Below are positions 46,010-58,429 of a DNA stretch of 64,000 nt, one piece after another. The translations under genes and the position numbers were made by a program. Location: assembly GCA_022605405.1 (NCBI GenBank), contig JABYQQ010000018.1, forward strand, positions 806,001 through 870,000, read 5' to 3'. The number at the start of each line of letters is the position of its first letter. Within the stretch, counting starts at the first letter, position 1. Below the pieces are notes generated by a model. That model worked only from the letters and a program-made list of their open reading frames with translations, did not search any database and was not told the DNA's origin. The stretch comes from Earliella scabrosa. Lineage: Eukaryota; Basidiomycota; Agaricomycetes; Polyporales; Polyporaceae.

Positions 46010-46278
46010 TGAGGCGTGTGGAGGAGGAGGAGAGGGAGAGTGGGTCGTCGCCGTCGCCGTCGAGGTCGGAGTCAAGCTCTCTCGGACGCGACGCGACGCG
46101 TCGAGAATGGGCGCCTGCACGACGCGCGGCGCAGTCAAGCCCGATCAAGCAGCGCCTCCATTTTGCTCCTCGTCCACCGCCAGCATTGCGCGCTGCGGAC
46201 GCTGTCGACGGCCCCCTCATCTCCCACCCACCTTGCTGGCGGCGCCCCTGCTCTACGAAAACGTCTAACACCCACGAC
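46010..46278. promoter_or_regulatory. Bidirectional promoter between MRE11 and the SLC35C-type transporter
   Basis: The two ATG codons point away from each other and are 269 bp apart. The interval is GC-rich with CGCGACGCG motifs near 46085-46100 (close to an MluI/MCB-like ACGCG element seen in cell-cycle promoters). I see no clear TATA box. Shared control is inferred from geometry only. Confidence 0.5.
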
Positions 46279-47765
46279 ATGTCGCCCCCATCATCTCACC
46301 AGCACCCGCCATCGAGGGCGTTGGTGGTGAGTAGTCTCGTCGCGTGCTTGCGTTGAACATCGCTGATAGAGGACGCAGGCTGGGACGGTGTCCTTCTATT
46401 TGGTCGCCGCATTGGCTGTATGTTCTGCTGCTTCGTGAGGATTGCTGGCGTGAGACTGACAAACAGTCGGGATTGGCGCGGACGGCGGATTAGATGGTCA
46501 TGGCGTGAGTGTTTTATCTCGCTCTCTGGCCTGTCTTGCTGCGCTTTCCTCTTGCCGAGGGGCTGGGAGAGCCAGACATTACCACGAGACACAGGCTGAC
46601 TATATGCGTAGGAACAAATGGGTCCTGAACACGACAGACACGCCCCTATTCTTCCTCCTCACGCAACTCCTCATTGCCGTCCTGCTCTTCCTCCTCGCGC
46701 ACATGGCCGGCCTCCTCCAACTACCCCTACAACTAGACATGCAAGTGTGCAAAGGTCTGATACCCATGGTGGGCCTGAACGTTGTCGGGCTCAGGTACGT
46801 CCATGCTTTGCGTTCGTCCAACATATTCGCCATTCATCGCGACCGCCCTACAGCTTCAGCAACTATACCCTGAAATACGTCGACGCGTCTTTCTATCAGG
46901 TCGCGCGCGGCATGGTCCTGCCATTTACCGTCGCCACGTCGTTCTTCCTCTTGCACGCGCGCCCGTCTCTCCGCATTCTCGCCGCCTGCGCTGTTGTCAC
47001 CGTCGGCTTCTTCGTCGGCGTCTTCCTGGACGGCACTACCGTCTCCTACCTCGGTATCGCCTTCGGTGTCCTCAGCTCGATGATCACCGCCCTCCACTCT
47101 GTCGTCATCAAGAAGAGCTTGGATGTCGTGCACGGCAGCGCGCTTCATCTCTCGTGGTACACGAACTTGCTTAGCTCCATCGTTCTCGCACCAGCGCTTG
47201 TGCTCGTCGGCGAGCTGCCCGGCGTCCTCAACCTGCTCTTCGGACCTAACCTAAGCAAGCCTGGAGAGATGAGCACCCTCTCGACGTTTGTGATGGGCTC
47301 CATCATCACCGTACGTGCCCCACCACTTATCCATGTCAATCGCCCATGAACGCGAGCCTCCTTAACGACAGGGTGCCTTCGGCTTCCTCATGAGCGTCGC
47401 GAGTCTCATGTCCATCAAGGTCACCTCCCCTATCACGCACATGGTCTCGTCTGCGGTACGCGGTGTCGCAGCTTCGGTACTCGGGGTTTGGTTCTTCGAG
47501 GACGTCATCTCAAAGTAAGCGCCCATTATCCGTTCTACGTCCCAGAATCTGAGTCGCTGACCGTCGATTCCTGCATAGTGGCCGCGCGTCCTCCATCGCG
47601 ATCATTCTGTTGGGCTCGGTCTGGTACACCTGGATCAAGCACGTCGAATCGCAGCCAACAAAAGGCTACGAGCCCGTCGCGCTCGACGAGATGGAGCAAG
47701 GCAAGGGGCGACACGAAAACGGGCACGCACACCGCCACTCACAGGCGCGAGACGCGCGCGATTGA
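46279..47765 (+). CDS. Nucleotide-sugar/triose-phosphate-type transporter, GDP-fucose transporter (SLC35C)-like
   Basis: Golgi multi-pass membrane transporter of the drug/metabolite superfamily. Exons: 46279-46326 (MSPPSSHQHPPSRALV), AGTVSFYLVAALA, a micro-exon MVMA, then a large one beginning NKWVLNTTDTPLFFLLTQLL. It continues NYTLKYVDASFYQVARGMVL, GVLSSMITALHSVVIKKSLD, WYTNLLSSIVLAPALVLVGE, then FGFLMSVASLMSIKVTSPIT and a last exon ending before TGA 47763-47765. The Lys-Lys pair in VVIKKSLD and the TSPITHMVSS segment match the SLC35C/TPT group closely. About ten membrane segments; the tail is His/Arg-rich and cytosolic. The exact sugar substrate is inferred from family resemblance. Confidence 0.85.
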
Positions 47766-48856
47766 GCCAGCCTGCATCCGGGCGGGCCAGGGCGCGTCAT
47801 CTACACATATGGATGGACCTACTCGACCAGATAGAATATTGGGCCGCCGTGCTGTTAATGGATAGAGGTTTCGTTCCTGCCCGTCCCTGTTTGCTGTAAT
47901 ACTCATGATTAATACCGTGACACCCTCCGACTCGGCAGTTCAGGGCTTGCGGCAAAGCAGCGTGTGCGTTCGCTCGCACCCATACCGTTGCTAGACCAAA
48001 CCATTACAAGTGATCTGGTCCAACAATGGAGCTATCTCGCAGAGTCGCGTTGGCGCCTCTCAGAAGTCCATGCCAGAGAAAGTCCACGCCAGACAAAGTC
48101 CATGCCAGTACTGAAAGGGCTGCCCGGAGCAATCCCATCTCGTCGAAGCCCTCGAAGCGACTACAAGGCCCGGCGTTCTCAACACGTTCTGTTCGCCAGT
48201 GGAGCCTGATCCCTGAGTGGCACGATACGGGCAGTATGACCGATATTTCTGTGCACGCAGTATCTTCCCGGTAACTTTACTTCAGCCGAGAGCAGTCAGA
48301 CAAGCTTCCCACACTGTGGGCAATTATGCCTTGGATTCGTAATTGTATGATGAACAGAAGATGAACTCTGACGAAGACTGCCATTTTTGGTAGTGAGCAC
48401 TCAGAGTTCACACTGTTTTCTCAATCACATCGCGAGGTTGAGCCACTTTTGCCCACAGTCCCACCGGCCGTGCCGAGCAAAGATCCTGCCCGATCAGTGT
48501 TCGCAGGACGCTCGGTCGCAGACTGACAAGACCTCATTGTCCTACATACATACACGCCCAGTGGGCGTTCCGGCTGTGAACTCACTCAAAGGCTGTGTGC
48601 CAACTGTACCGCACGAAGTCACTGCCGGCGGGATCCATCTGAGTTCCTGACGAATCTGCTTCCACACAGGGTGTCAGCGTTTCCGCGTGGACAGGCGCGT
48701 GCGGGAATTCCCTTCATGTCCGATGCACAGCCATGTTCACACCTGCTGGCACTCTCGGCGGCCCTTCACCCTTTTGCCTCGTTCCCAGTCCCGCGCGTTC
48801 CCCTGTAGTGGCACGGTGCTTGCTCAACCTTCATCTGCACCAAGTACCCACCCGCG
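47766..48856. other. Gene-free spacer
   Basis: The 5' part is the transporter's 3' UTR and the 3' part the promoter of the GMC oxidoreductase. Frames at 47964-48274 and 48387-48959 have no domain. A run of related CCA(T/C)GCCAGA-like short repeats occurs near 48065-48110. Confidence 0.5.
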
Positions 48857-50980
48857 ATGCCTGCAGTTCGTGAATTTCGTCCACAGGAGGTCGGGACAGC
48901 TCTCCTCCCGAATGGGAAACTACCTGCCGACCCAATTACGTACGACTACATCGTTGTAGGAGGTGAGATACTATACAGCCGTGATGTCTCCTCTCTTTTT
49001 ATGCCTCCATGCCTTCATGTACAGGTGGAACAGCAGGATGCGTCCTGGCTTCAAGGTTGAGCGAACGACAAGATGTGTCTGTCCTCCTAATTGAGCAGGG
49101 TCCTGTTGCCGACACATGGATGTCACGCGTTCCGCTTCTGTCTTCCAACATCACCAGCAAAGAGGGCGTAGCAAGCAAGTGGTGGTCGCTTCCCCTGCAG
49201 AGGGTGGATAACCGGTTCGTCGAGATCCTGCGTGGGGAAGCTCTGGGCGGGACTTCGCGTCTCAATGGGATGCTCTATACACGAGGTATGCATCATGCTG
49301 CGTGTTTAATGCTCTTCAGTGGTATGCTGACTGTTGCGCACAGGTGCTCCGGGCGATTACAATCGATGGAAGGAACTGGGGAACGATGGCTGGGGCTACG
49401 AAGACTTGGAACCGTACTTCGTCAAGTCGGAGAATTCACACAGCCACCCAACGGTCACGTACCGGGGCAGGGATGGTACGCATGTACTCTGAAAGATTTC
49501 CAATGACGTCTCTTAGTCTAACCTCGTCTCCCAGGACCATGGTTTAATCAACAGTTCAAAACACCGTACAAGGTCTCATCCTAGTACGTGACTTGGATGT
49601 TCGTCGCGTCGAGACTTTGTTAAATCCACATCCAGCGTTGACCGTGCGCTCAACAGGGTAGGAATTGAGACTGTGAAAGATGTCAACGACCCGCGTACCC
49701 CAGCGGCGTGCGTCAGCGTTTTGGACACCATCATTGACGCACGAGGGGAGCGCTTGTCGACCAATCGCGCCTTCTTGCCTGCGGCATTAACTCATGAACG
49801 TCAAGCCCGCCTCAAAATCTGTACAAATACCATCGCCACAGGCGTGGCGCTGTCCTCTCGGGACCAAGGCTTATGTGCGGATGGAGTATACTTCGAGGCC
49901 ACCAATACGAGACAGGCGACCTACAGATACTTTGCGAAAGCCCGTCGAGAGGTGGTGTTGTGCGCTGGTGCGCTTGGTTCTCCACAGATTCTGATGCTGA
50001 GGTATGTAATAAAAATAACACTGATGAAATGCTCTCATGGCTATTCTCTAGCGGGCTCGGTCCCAAGAAACATCTCGAGGAGAAGCGTATCCCTGTTGTT
50101 CGCGATATGCCCGCAGTAGGAAGTTATCTGGTTCGTCTTCGGATCCTTCACGATCGCATCTCATCCTCACTCATTTGTCTTATAGCAAGACCACATCGGA
50201 ATTCCCATCGGGTTCGAAGTGCCCATGGGGGACTCCCTCCATGAGCTCGAAGTGCGCCCCCTCAAAGCCATAACGGAGCTCGTGAAGTACCTCGTCGCGG
50301 GAAGAGGTACATTGGGCAGGCCCTTCCAGACAGAGTCGAGTTTCATTCCGACCCGTCTGTTGGACGAGAACTACAATCTCTCCGTCAAGGACCCGAGCGA
50401 CCTCGACGCTTCCGTACCTGACAACCGCCCAGACATCGAGTTCATGCACATCGCGAACAACTGTGCGGACACCGACCACGAGCCGCGCAAAGGAGTCTAC
50501 TCATTCCTTCTCACCCTCGTCCGCCCGAAGTCCCAAGGCTCGGTCAGGCTTGCCACCGCGAACCCGCGTGCGCGCCCGGACGTCGACCTGGGGTTCCTCA
50601 CCGAACCCGAGGACTACGTACCGCTTCGCAAAGGCGTGCGCCTCGCGCAGCACATCGGCGAACTCGTGCGGAAGCAAGGGTATCAGTTCGACGAGTTGCT
50701 GGTGCCGGACGGCAAGTCGGACGAGGACGTCGACCGGTTCATCCATGCGAATATCCGGACGTGCTTCCATTACACCTCCACCTGTCGGATGGGCGCGAAC
50801 GTGGGCGGAGAGCGTCCCAGCGTTGTGGACAACGAGCTGAAGGTGCACGGCGTGCGTGGGCTCAGGGTGTGTGACACTTCGGTGTTCCCTGAGATCATAT
50901 GCTCGCACACGATGGCCCCGGCTGTGGCCATTGCGGAGAAGTGCGCGGACCTGATGAAAGCTGCCGCATCTCGCAAGTGA
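48857..50980 (+). CDS. GMC oxidoreductase, aryl-alcohol-oxidase/choline-dehydrogenase-like
   Basis: FAD-dependent oxidase/dehydrogenase of the glucose-methanol-choline family. Start [20 protein letters not shown]; the ADP-binding motif [20 protein letters not shown] is split by an intron after 48962. GMC signature 1 follows ([20 protein letters not shown]), then [28 protein letters not shown] (signature 2) and [12 protein letters not shown]. The C-terminal catalytic pair is in [11 protein letters not shown] and [15 protein letters not shown], giving the His-His arrangement of aryl-alcohol oxidases. About eight exons. No clear N-terminal signal peptide is visible, so it may be intracellular, unlike secreted aryl-alcohol oxidases. 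Likely role: oxidation of aromatic or aliphatic alcohols with H2O2 release; substrate not deducible. Confidence 0.9.
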
Positions 50981-51871
50981 CAGATCGGGGCGTGAGGGGG
51001 CTGTTAGAGTACTTTTCAAACTCCTGTTCTTCGTGGTTGATAGCTTGGCTCTGCTCGTACTCGTTGTATAGGTACCGCTTGGTTGGGTAGGAAGGTTTGG
51101 CTTGTGGCGCGAACTTGTATTCTCGCTCCTCAGGGCCATCGCTGAAATGACGGCCGACTCGGAGGCTGATGAGTTGACGATGCCGCCGGTTCTTGTGATC
51201 CGCTTCGGGGACGCGATCACAATCGGATGAAGTGGTACCGACTTTGTGCGTCCATCTACAGAACATCAGCGTCTGTAATATCACTAGTACCGCCTTGGGA
51301 GTCACCGTCTCCCGCCGGCAGAAGGGTAACTCGGAAATGGAAGCACCGGTGCGGACAGATAGGAGGGCCTGTCAGGTAGAAGGACGCGTTCTCGTGAGTA
51401 ACCGACGGCCTAATAGAGCTTGATCTTCAGCCATGCCTGGGCGCGGTGGGAGCGACCGAGCTCTGGGCGCTGTTCACTGTCCTACGCGTGCGAGATCCTT
51501 GTTGTGTAGCGGCCGCCCGCCCCCGCCGCTAATTGGAAGAATACACGGCGAACAACTACCGTGCCTGTTAAAGCGAGACCGGATGCAGTGGCACCGTCAG
51601 TAACAGGTGCCAAGAAGGTGGCCTCCTGGAGGGACTCCGGCGCGAGCTAAGATAAAGTATCATCTTCGACATCATCATTCCCTGTGTCTCTTGATGCAAC
51701 CGTTCACGTCAGACTCTGTGGGTCCCAAGGAGAGAATGCCTTACTAATTCAGTCATTCTTGTGTCCTCTGTGCGCATAGCGCGTCAGACGAGCTTCTTGG
51801 GCGGCGGCCCTACTAGTATATAAGAGCAAGCACCGACCAGGGCCAGACTTACAATACGCGGGTTGGCAGAC
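50981..51871. other. Spacer upstream of the first 7-TM gene
   Basis: No coding frame is supported; small frames on both strands are shadows. A probable TATA-like TACTAGTATATAAGAG at 51810-51825 lies about 50 bp before the ATG at 51872. Confidence 0.5.
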
Positions 51872-53108
51872 ATGTCGGCAAACTGCACTCTCAATGACCC
51901 CACTGCGCAGTTGCAGCAGCAGGCGGCCGCGGCCGCGGCGGCAGCAGCGATCGAAGCCTCGGTTAACCTTCTCATTTTGGCATCATTCCTGCCTGGCCTC
52001 CTCGTACCAACCGCAGCCGTCATGTTTTTCTTCTCGACTCCAGAGTTGCGACGGCGGCCTATTTTTATCGTCAATGCGCTCGCTCTTGTTGTCGGATTGG
52101 TGCTCGGCGGACAGTTGATTTATACTGTGGTATGTTGGATCCTTCTCTCTGCGCATACACCCAGCACTGACCTTGTCACTAAGGCGGTGGGAATCATAGG
52201 AAACCCAATCTCGCCGGGATGGTCAATTGCAGAAGCCTCACTTCAGCTCCTGACCCCCATGCTCGTGCAAGGCATTCTGCTTCTTCGGGTCGTGGCCGTT
52301 TACCCCCCAGCTCGACTGTCCTGGATACGCCGTATCCTCATATACGGCCCGTTCGCGGCCATCAAGACCGGCCGAGTGATCAACGGTGGCCTCTTCCTCG
52401 CCGATCTGTGCAGAGCCGTCAACAGCAACCCGTTACACGCTGGGATTGTCGCGTGGGGTTTGGTAGAAGTCAAGGTGGAGTGGTTCCTACAGCTAGCCGA
52501 TAATACGTAAGTTCTCTGGAGACATTACTCACTGTATGAGCTAGGATCACTGAAATTCTCTGTGTCAGATATGCATCCGCGCTCTTTCTCTACCGCTTGA
52601 GAGGGGGAAGGGTGCTATCAGGGCGACAGGATGTTGTCTATACTGATGGAACAGCCGCTGCACGACCCCGTCACGGTAGTACGTACCACGGACCATTTTC
52701 CATCATCGCGACTAAGCCAACCTTCTGACTACTGAATTAGTGACATACGCAGAGCGTATCAAGGCACTCTTTTGGATCGCCGCATTCAACTTGGTGTTCC
52801 CTGTGATATTCAACATCGTTCAGCTGGTGTTCATCTTTCGAGACCCCAACTTCGTTCACGGAACGTACGTTCTGTACTGCAATACCTACCTCGAAATCAT
52901 CGGAGTCCTCCTTGCTACTATATGGGTATCAGGGACCAACTCAGGCTCTACGCGCCTCACGAATGCCGGTCATCCTCCGATGCCAGTAGCGCTGCCTAGC
53001 GGCGATATGCTGAGTACTCCCGAGTTTGCGCCGCCAAGTACCGTAACCTCATGTATCGAGCTATCTGCGGTGTCCGACGGCAAAATCAAGGACAACTCAG
53101 GTTTTTAA
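51872..53108 (+). CDS. Seven-transmembrane protein of unknown function, paralogue A (351 aa)
   Basis: Exons 51872-52129, 52184-52506, 52569-52675 and 52741-53108 close the frame. The N-terminus carries a nine-Ala run (QQQAAAAAAAAAIEA), then hydrophobic spans LILASFLPGLLVPTAAVMFF, FIVNALALVVGLVLGGQLIY, LQLLTPMLVQGILLLRVVAV, FAAIKTGRVINGGLFLADLC, WFLQLADNTYASALFLYRLR, FWIAAFNLVFPVIFNIVQLV and YLEIIGVLLATIWVS, then a Ser/Thr/Pro tail. The conserved intracellular-type loop is VYPPARLSWIRR. The topology resembles a receptor-like 7-TM family common in Agaricomycetes, but I see no STE3, Dicarboxylate or opsin signature (no retinal Lys). A paralogue lies 5 kb downstream with identical intron positions. 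Confidence 0.75.
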
Positions 53109-56100
53109 AATCACAGAAATGTAATTTAGACCAACACCATGTATCATTGACTCCTTCAAGTTGCATGTGCATGTGGAGTCGCGATCGTCGTCGCACATGA
53201 CTTGCAAAGCTCATTTTTGGACATGTGCGTGAGACGTTCGCGGTAAATTGTACGTGACAACCTGTTCCGCGTCTGGGCTAGAGCAACGTGAGCTAGTCAT
53301 GTCTATCTCGCCACTGCAATTGGCACTAGTCACTAGGCACTGCTAGGCCTTAATTGGTACTATCACCTATCATGGTACTTACTTATACTTCGTGTCAGCG
53401 TGTGCCGTCGTCACTGACACCTCCACTGACAGCAGGCTTAGACCATCGGGAATCGCTGGTTCGGTGCTCGGACATGTGTAGCAACCGCGGATGTAGAGCA
53501 ATGATTCCTCTCGCTGCCTAACGGTTGCCAGCAGGTAGGAGTCCAGTTGTTGGGGGACAGCGGCCCGGCGTTTGTCAGATGGTTATAATCGTCAAGGATG
53601 GGGTTCAAACTGCATGTCAACGTTCGACTCTCAGGATGAGCAGCGGTGTTTCAGCCTTGAGACCGTATTCCCTGGCACACTCTAGACCCTTCAATCGACA
53701 GTGATAATATTCAAGTCCAAAGGGCGCTCCGGTGCTCTTTTGAAGCTTCAGGCTCGCCTTCTCGTATGCTGACCCGGATCAGTCCAAGTGTACGCGATAG
53801 ATGGGTTCTCCTGACTGCCTCGTTTGCTGTGTTCAGCTGGTCGCCTCGAGCTCATAGGTATCAGCGCTAGTGCCGCTCCTGCGGCACTTTGAGGTACGTC
53901 CCAGTTGAACAGCCTCATGCTCGCACGCCCTGTCTCATGCTGTCCCTTGATCAATACGACCATACATTATATGAATGCATCATGAGAAAGCACCGGCCGT
54001 ATCATTCAGATAGAAGCGATGATGCAGGTGGTGGTTCCCTGAGATGCTTGCGGCGAGCTTGATTGAGATCTTGATGGATATTCCAGTGTGCGAAATTCAG
54101 TTGACGCGACCCTGCACGAGGTGCCGCGACCGAGGGTTCACAATTTCACTTAGGATACGAACTTATGTCATACAAAAGTAACTTTTTGCAGCATAACTTA
54201 ACTTTTGGCGCGCTAAGTGATATTGTCACAAGCATGCGTGCGTGTGCGTGTGTGTACTTGACGGCGACGAGTGCCCTCTACGTGCCACGTCTGTACTGTA
54301 ACCTCATACAGAGGTAGGGTAGGTGCGTACGGGTCCCAACTGACCGGCGTGACAGCCGACTTCGAACGAATAGAGGCACTCAAGTGTATGTTAGTAGACA
54401 CGATCAAGCACGCATGCATAAGCAAGCTTTATCATGCGGTGTTAGTGCCAGACCTCAGATGTCGCTGCAAGTTGACTGGACAAACGATCTGGTAAGTGTG
54501 TAAACTTCATGCCACCACCTCACGCCGTAAAAGTAAGCGCCACTGTGACCGCTTGGACAGCCAGGTCCGAGTCTCTAGTGCGCCACTGAAGCTACTACAG
54601 CCTCGAAACCTATTCCTGCACGTGTGTCCAGATCCATGTAAGTGTCTCGTGTCACTCGAGAGACAGAATCAGCGGAGCAGATTGACACACAATTCGACCT
54701 TTGGCCAGTCGCTCAGTGGGCGCCTACATCGCACCAGGAGATCAAGGTCGAGCAGTCGAACTTGTGCAGAGGGCCCTGGTCGTAAGTTTCACAACTACTT
54801 CTGGCAATAAGCTGGTGTTTGACTTGACAATATCGTGAATAGATAGTAACCAGAAACTAGGTAGTATAGAGAACCCGTCACCAACGACAGGAAGCCCTTT
54901 GTTTGGCCAATGACGGGCGACAAAGGATTGACTGGACCCAGCCTGCAGTCTATCTCCGCATCGAGCCCCAGTCAGCCTCGAGTTCCACCCGCGCCAAGAA
55001 GAATCAAGCGACCACGCCCAGATACACCAACTGCTGCCCCGTCGACTGAGTCATTGAACCAAAACGAGGGAACAGACTCGATCACACTCAGAAAGCCGAA
55101 GAGGCGCAAGCAGTACTACGTTCAGTCTATAGGCGCATACTTTGGTTTACTGTAGCGCGTTCATGCCACCATGATGTACTAGTACTAGTATCCGAGTAGT
55201 GGCCAGTGGTGATGTGGCTTGAAATAACCTATACATGTGGCCCAAGTGCTCATAAGTTGTCAATTCTGAGCCTCCGTGTGGAGTCTAAGTGAGCTCAAGC
55301 ACCGTGAGGACGCATAGACAAGCACCGTGATGCACACTCAAGCATGTTCACGCATGCATAACCATCAAACCACATGTACAAGTACGTTCACGCATGTGTA
55401 AAACTTTTATGAATGAGTACCAATTCTCACACCTCATATACACATGTGAACGCAGGTCGTACTTCTCCAAGTATGCATCTATCTAGCACAAGAAGCTGAA
55501 CCTCGTACTAACTGTCCTTCCGCGCTTGACTTGCCTAACTTGGACCACCGTACTTGCTAGTGACTACGACTTCCGCTTCGACCTGCTCTCAGTGGCATAT
55601 GATATCATGGCTGTGATGCACCGTAAATATTCCTAAGATCTTGATATAGCTTGCTCCTTCTCTTAGTGATCAAAACTACAGACCATAGAACGGTTGAAAC
55701 ACGGCGTGTTGTTGAACGCGGCAGTACCTCACCGACGAATGAGCTGTTGAATATGCCAGTCTGGATATGGGGTGGCTCATATCTATTGGAGTGTTAATAA
55801 CTTGTGGCACAAACACTGTCACCTATATCTATGACGAGAAGGAGTGGTCGAAATGCGATCATAAGAGAGGAACCCGGATGTGGGCTGAGGCACCGGCAGA
55901 TGATGGCATGAGTCTTACAAGCGTAGCATCTCATAGCAGAGCATCTCGAGAGTCTCGATAGTGCAGGAGTAGAGCAAGTTACTAGGCCAAGTGCCGCATA
56001 AGTGAGCTCAAGTATGTGAGGGTGTGACATGTGGAAGCCAAGTTAGGCAAGTGAGCGCTACAAGTAACTTTGCGCATCCTCGCCGCGACCGCGTCAATTC

Positions 56101-57142
56101 CGCGTCACTAGTACTTCTGCGTCACTCCCATCACAGTCACGTCAGGTCAAAAACTATAGAGGGTCTAAACTTCCAAACAGTGCTTCAAAGTTATATTCGA
56201 GCGACTCAAACCAGGTATAGTGCAGGAATACTAGTCATGTCACCTAGTAGGAATGACAACTGTTGACGTGCTTCGCTCGCGCCAGTTCCGCGTCCGCGTC
56301 AGTTCCCGCATCTCAATCGCGTCACGCTCGCAGCACATACGGTCGCGCCTCAGTACTCAGTCGCCGCGTCTGTTCGCTGCAGCAGGCTGCAGTCGCGCCT
56401 ACGTCGCGTCAATCTCGCTTCGGTGTCACCATATTCCTGCGGCATTGACGCGTAAGCCTCGTGTACTGAATTTCTGCTTGCGATTTGTACTCATTTTGGT
56501 CCTGTAGGCGTCCGACTGTGACAGATCTGGAACATCACAAGTCAAGTCTTTGACTCGAATCCTCACAGTGGTGCTGCATTGGTGGAAGCGTTCTGATCGG
56601 AGTTTGTGGCGTATAGAGAAGCTGGAAGAAGCAAGCCCACACACTATCGCTCTAAATAAGTAGTACAAGCTATATACCATATCGCGCCCGTCCGCCGACG
56701 ACCGGCCCCCTCCACCCAACCCAACCTAAAACCCAAAACCCGCCTCACCCAGAAGCGATTTTCAGTCTCTAATGAACCACTGACCCCATCTAACCGCTGC
56801 CCAGTAGTAATGAAGCCGACTGTGATACACTGCTCCAAAGGATATAAAAGCACAGTTTATAGTCCTCCGAAATTGCTCGAAATGCCTCCGAATTTGCGTT
56901 CGAAAGGCTCTCGCATCAAACATCGCCTCACGTCGAGCTCCTATCTTGCGAACCCCTCTCCCAAGCGGATATCCAACTTTGTCACTATCAGAAGTCAGAG
57001 CCATCTGATTGCTATGACGTTCAAGTCCAAGGCAAGGGGACGGCGGTGCTCATGGGAAGATTAGGACAGCAGTGGTATGAGAGGCTGAGGCGGTATATAG
57101 GGACTCAGCACAGTAGGCTCACCAATTCTGACGCATTGCCCT
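53109..57142. other. 4-kb accessory spacer with three weak ORFs
   Basis: No gene is firmly supported. Three plus-strand frames may be exons or relics: 54271-54493 (FERIEALKCMLVDTIKHACI, ends at a GTAAGT donor), 54910-55155 (Pro/Lys/Arg-rich, APRRIKRPRPDTP ... KPKRRKQYYVQSIGAYFGLL, possibly nuclear) and 55767-55961 (short hydrophobic start then NTVTYIYDEKEWSKCDHKRG). A CATGTACAAG/CACGCATG-type imperfect repeat occupies 55300-55460. The palindrome ACTAGT is frequent in this stretch. Confidence 0.4.
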
Positions 57143-58338
57143 ATGGATCCAGCAAACTGCAGTATCGTTGCCTCGTCACCCCAATTCCAGCAGGCCGCAG
57201 CTGATGCGCTCAAAGGATACGTGACCTTGCTCATCATTGTCTCTTTTCTCCCTGCACTTCTGGTGCCTACTGCCGCTGTTTTATTCTTCTTCTCTACTCC
57301 GCAAATTCGACAACGGCCAATATTCATCCTCAATGCCTCGGCACTTGTAGTTGGGATGGCTCTTGGGGGACAATCTATTTACAACGTGGTATGTCTTCCT
57401 TCAGTGTATAAAACAGTCTGAGCTGAACGTTAGTCTCAGACTGTGGGGCTCATAGGCAAACCACTATCTCCTACCTTTGCTGTTGTGATGGCAGCCCTTA
57501 TCCTATTGGTCCCCGTCGCCGTACAGTCCATCCTGCTCCTGCGGGTTATTGCAGTTTACCCGCCCTCCCGTCTCTCCTGGGCCCGCCGCCTGCTCGTATA
57601 TGGCCCATTTGTCATACTGAAGATCGGTCGTGCAGTCAATGGAGGGTTCTATCTTGCGAACCTTTATAAGGATACAAACAGCGTGGCCCTGTCTGCCGGC
57701 CCAGTGTCTTGGAGGTTGCCAGGCACCAAGGTTGAGCTGCTCCTGCAGCTAATCGACAATACGTGAGTGCCTCTAAATAGTCTTCACTTCATACGTGGCT
57801 TAACGGTTTTGTGGACAGTTTTGCCTCCTGTCTTTTCCTCTTACGCCTCAGGGAGGGAAGAGTTTTGTCTACTAGACAGGAAACCATGATTGACAGCGGA
57901 GCAGTGAATATCCAACGACCGTGTACGTTTTCCAAGTTCACCATGATGTGACTCAGGTGACTCACAGTGCCTCTCACGGTAGTAACATGTGCACAGCGCA
58001 TGAAAGCTCTGTTCTGGATTGCAGTATTCAACTTCGTCTTCCCCGTGATGCTAAATATTGCCGTGCTGGTCATCAGGTTCCGGGACCCCGATTTCCTGCA
58101 TGGGACATATGTCCTCTACTTCAACTACTATTTTGACATTATCGGGGTATTGCTTGCTACTATATGGGTATCAGGAAAGAACTCGCAAACTCTCCGAGAC
58201 CATCCCCCCATGCCGGTGGCGCTCCCCACTTGTCAGGATACTCTCAGCACTTCTGAATTTTCAGCACCAAGTAGACTGTCCCCGTGTATGGAGTTTTCTA
58301 CGTCTGGTAGTGGTACAAAATCGAACCATGCATTGTAG
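57143..58338 (+). CDS. Seven-transmembrane protein of unknown function, paralogue B (347 aa)
   Basis: Exons 57143-57388, 57440-57762, 57819-57922 and 57968-58338 close the frame with introns at the same places as paralogue A. Shared blocks: VTLLIIVSFLPALLVPTAAV, FFFSTPQIRQRPIFILNASA, VAVQSILLLRVIAVYPPSRL, KIGRAVNGGFYLANLY, LLLQLIDNTFASCLFLLRLR, MKALFWIAVFNFVFPVMLNI and GVLLATIWVSGKN. The poly-Ala run of paralogue A is absent here (QQAAADALKG). Tandem duplication is the likely origin. A short non-coding leader separates it from the relic-rich region upstream. Confidence 0.75.
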
Positions 58339-58429
58339 AGCTACGCCTATGATCTCAACTATATCCTATTTTGATCTCGAGCAGTCGGTACTAGTATGTC
58401 GTGTTCTAGAGGGAATTCCTGTGATACGT

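Noticed and set aside
55300..55460. CATG/CACG-rich imperfect repeats, considered as a telomere-like or CRISPR-like array
   Set aside because: Units are irregular in length and sequence and there are no constant spacers; not an array.
56690..56760. CCCAACCCAACCTAAAACCC-like tract, considered as interstitial telomeric repeat
   Set aside because: Not a regular TTAGGG/CCCTAA series; only a few CCTAA-like words.
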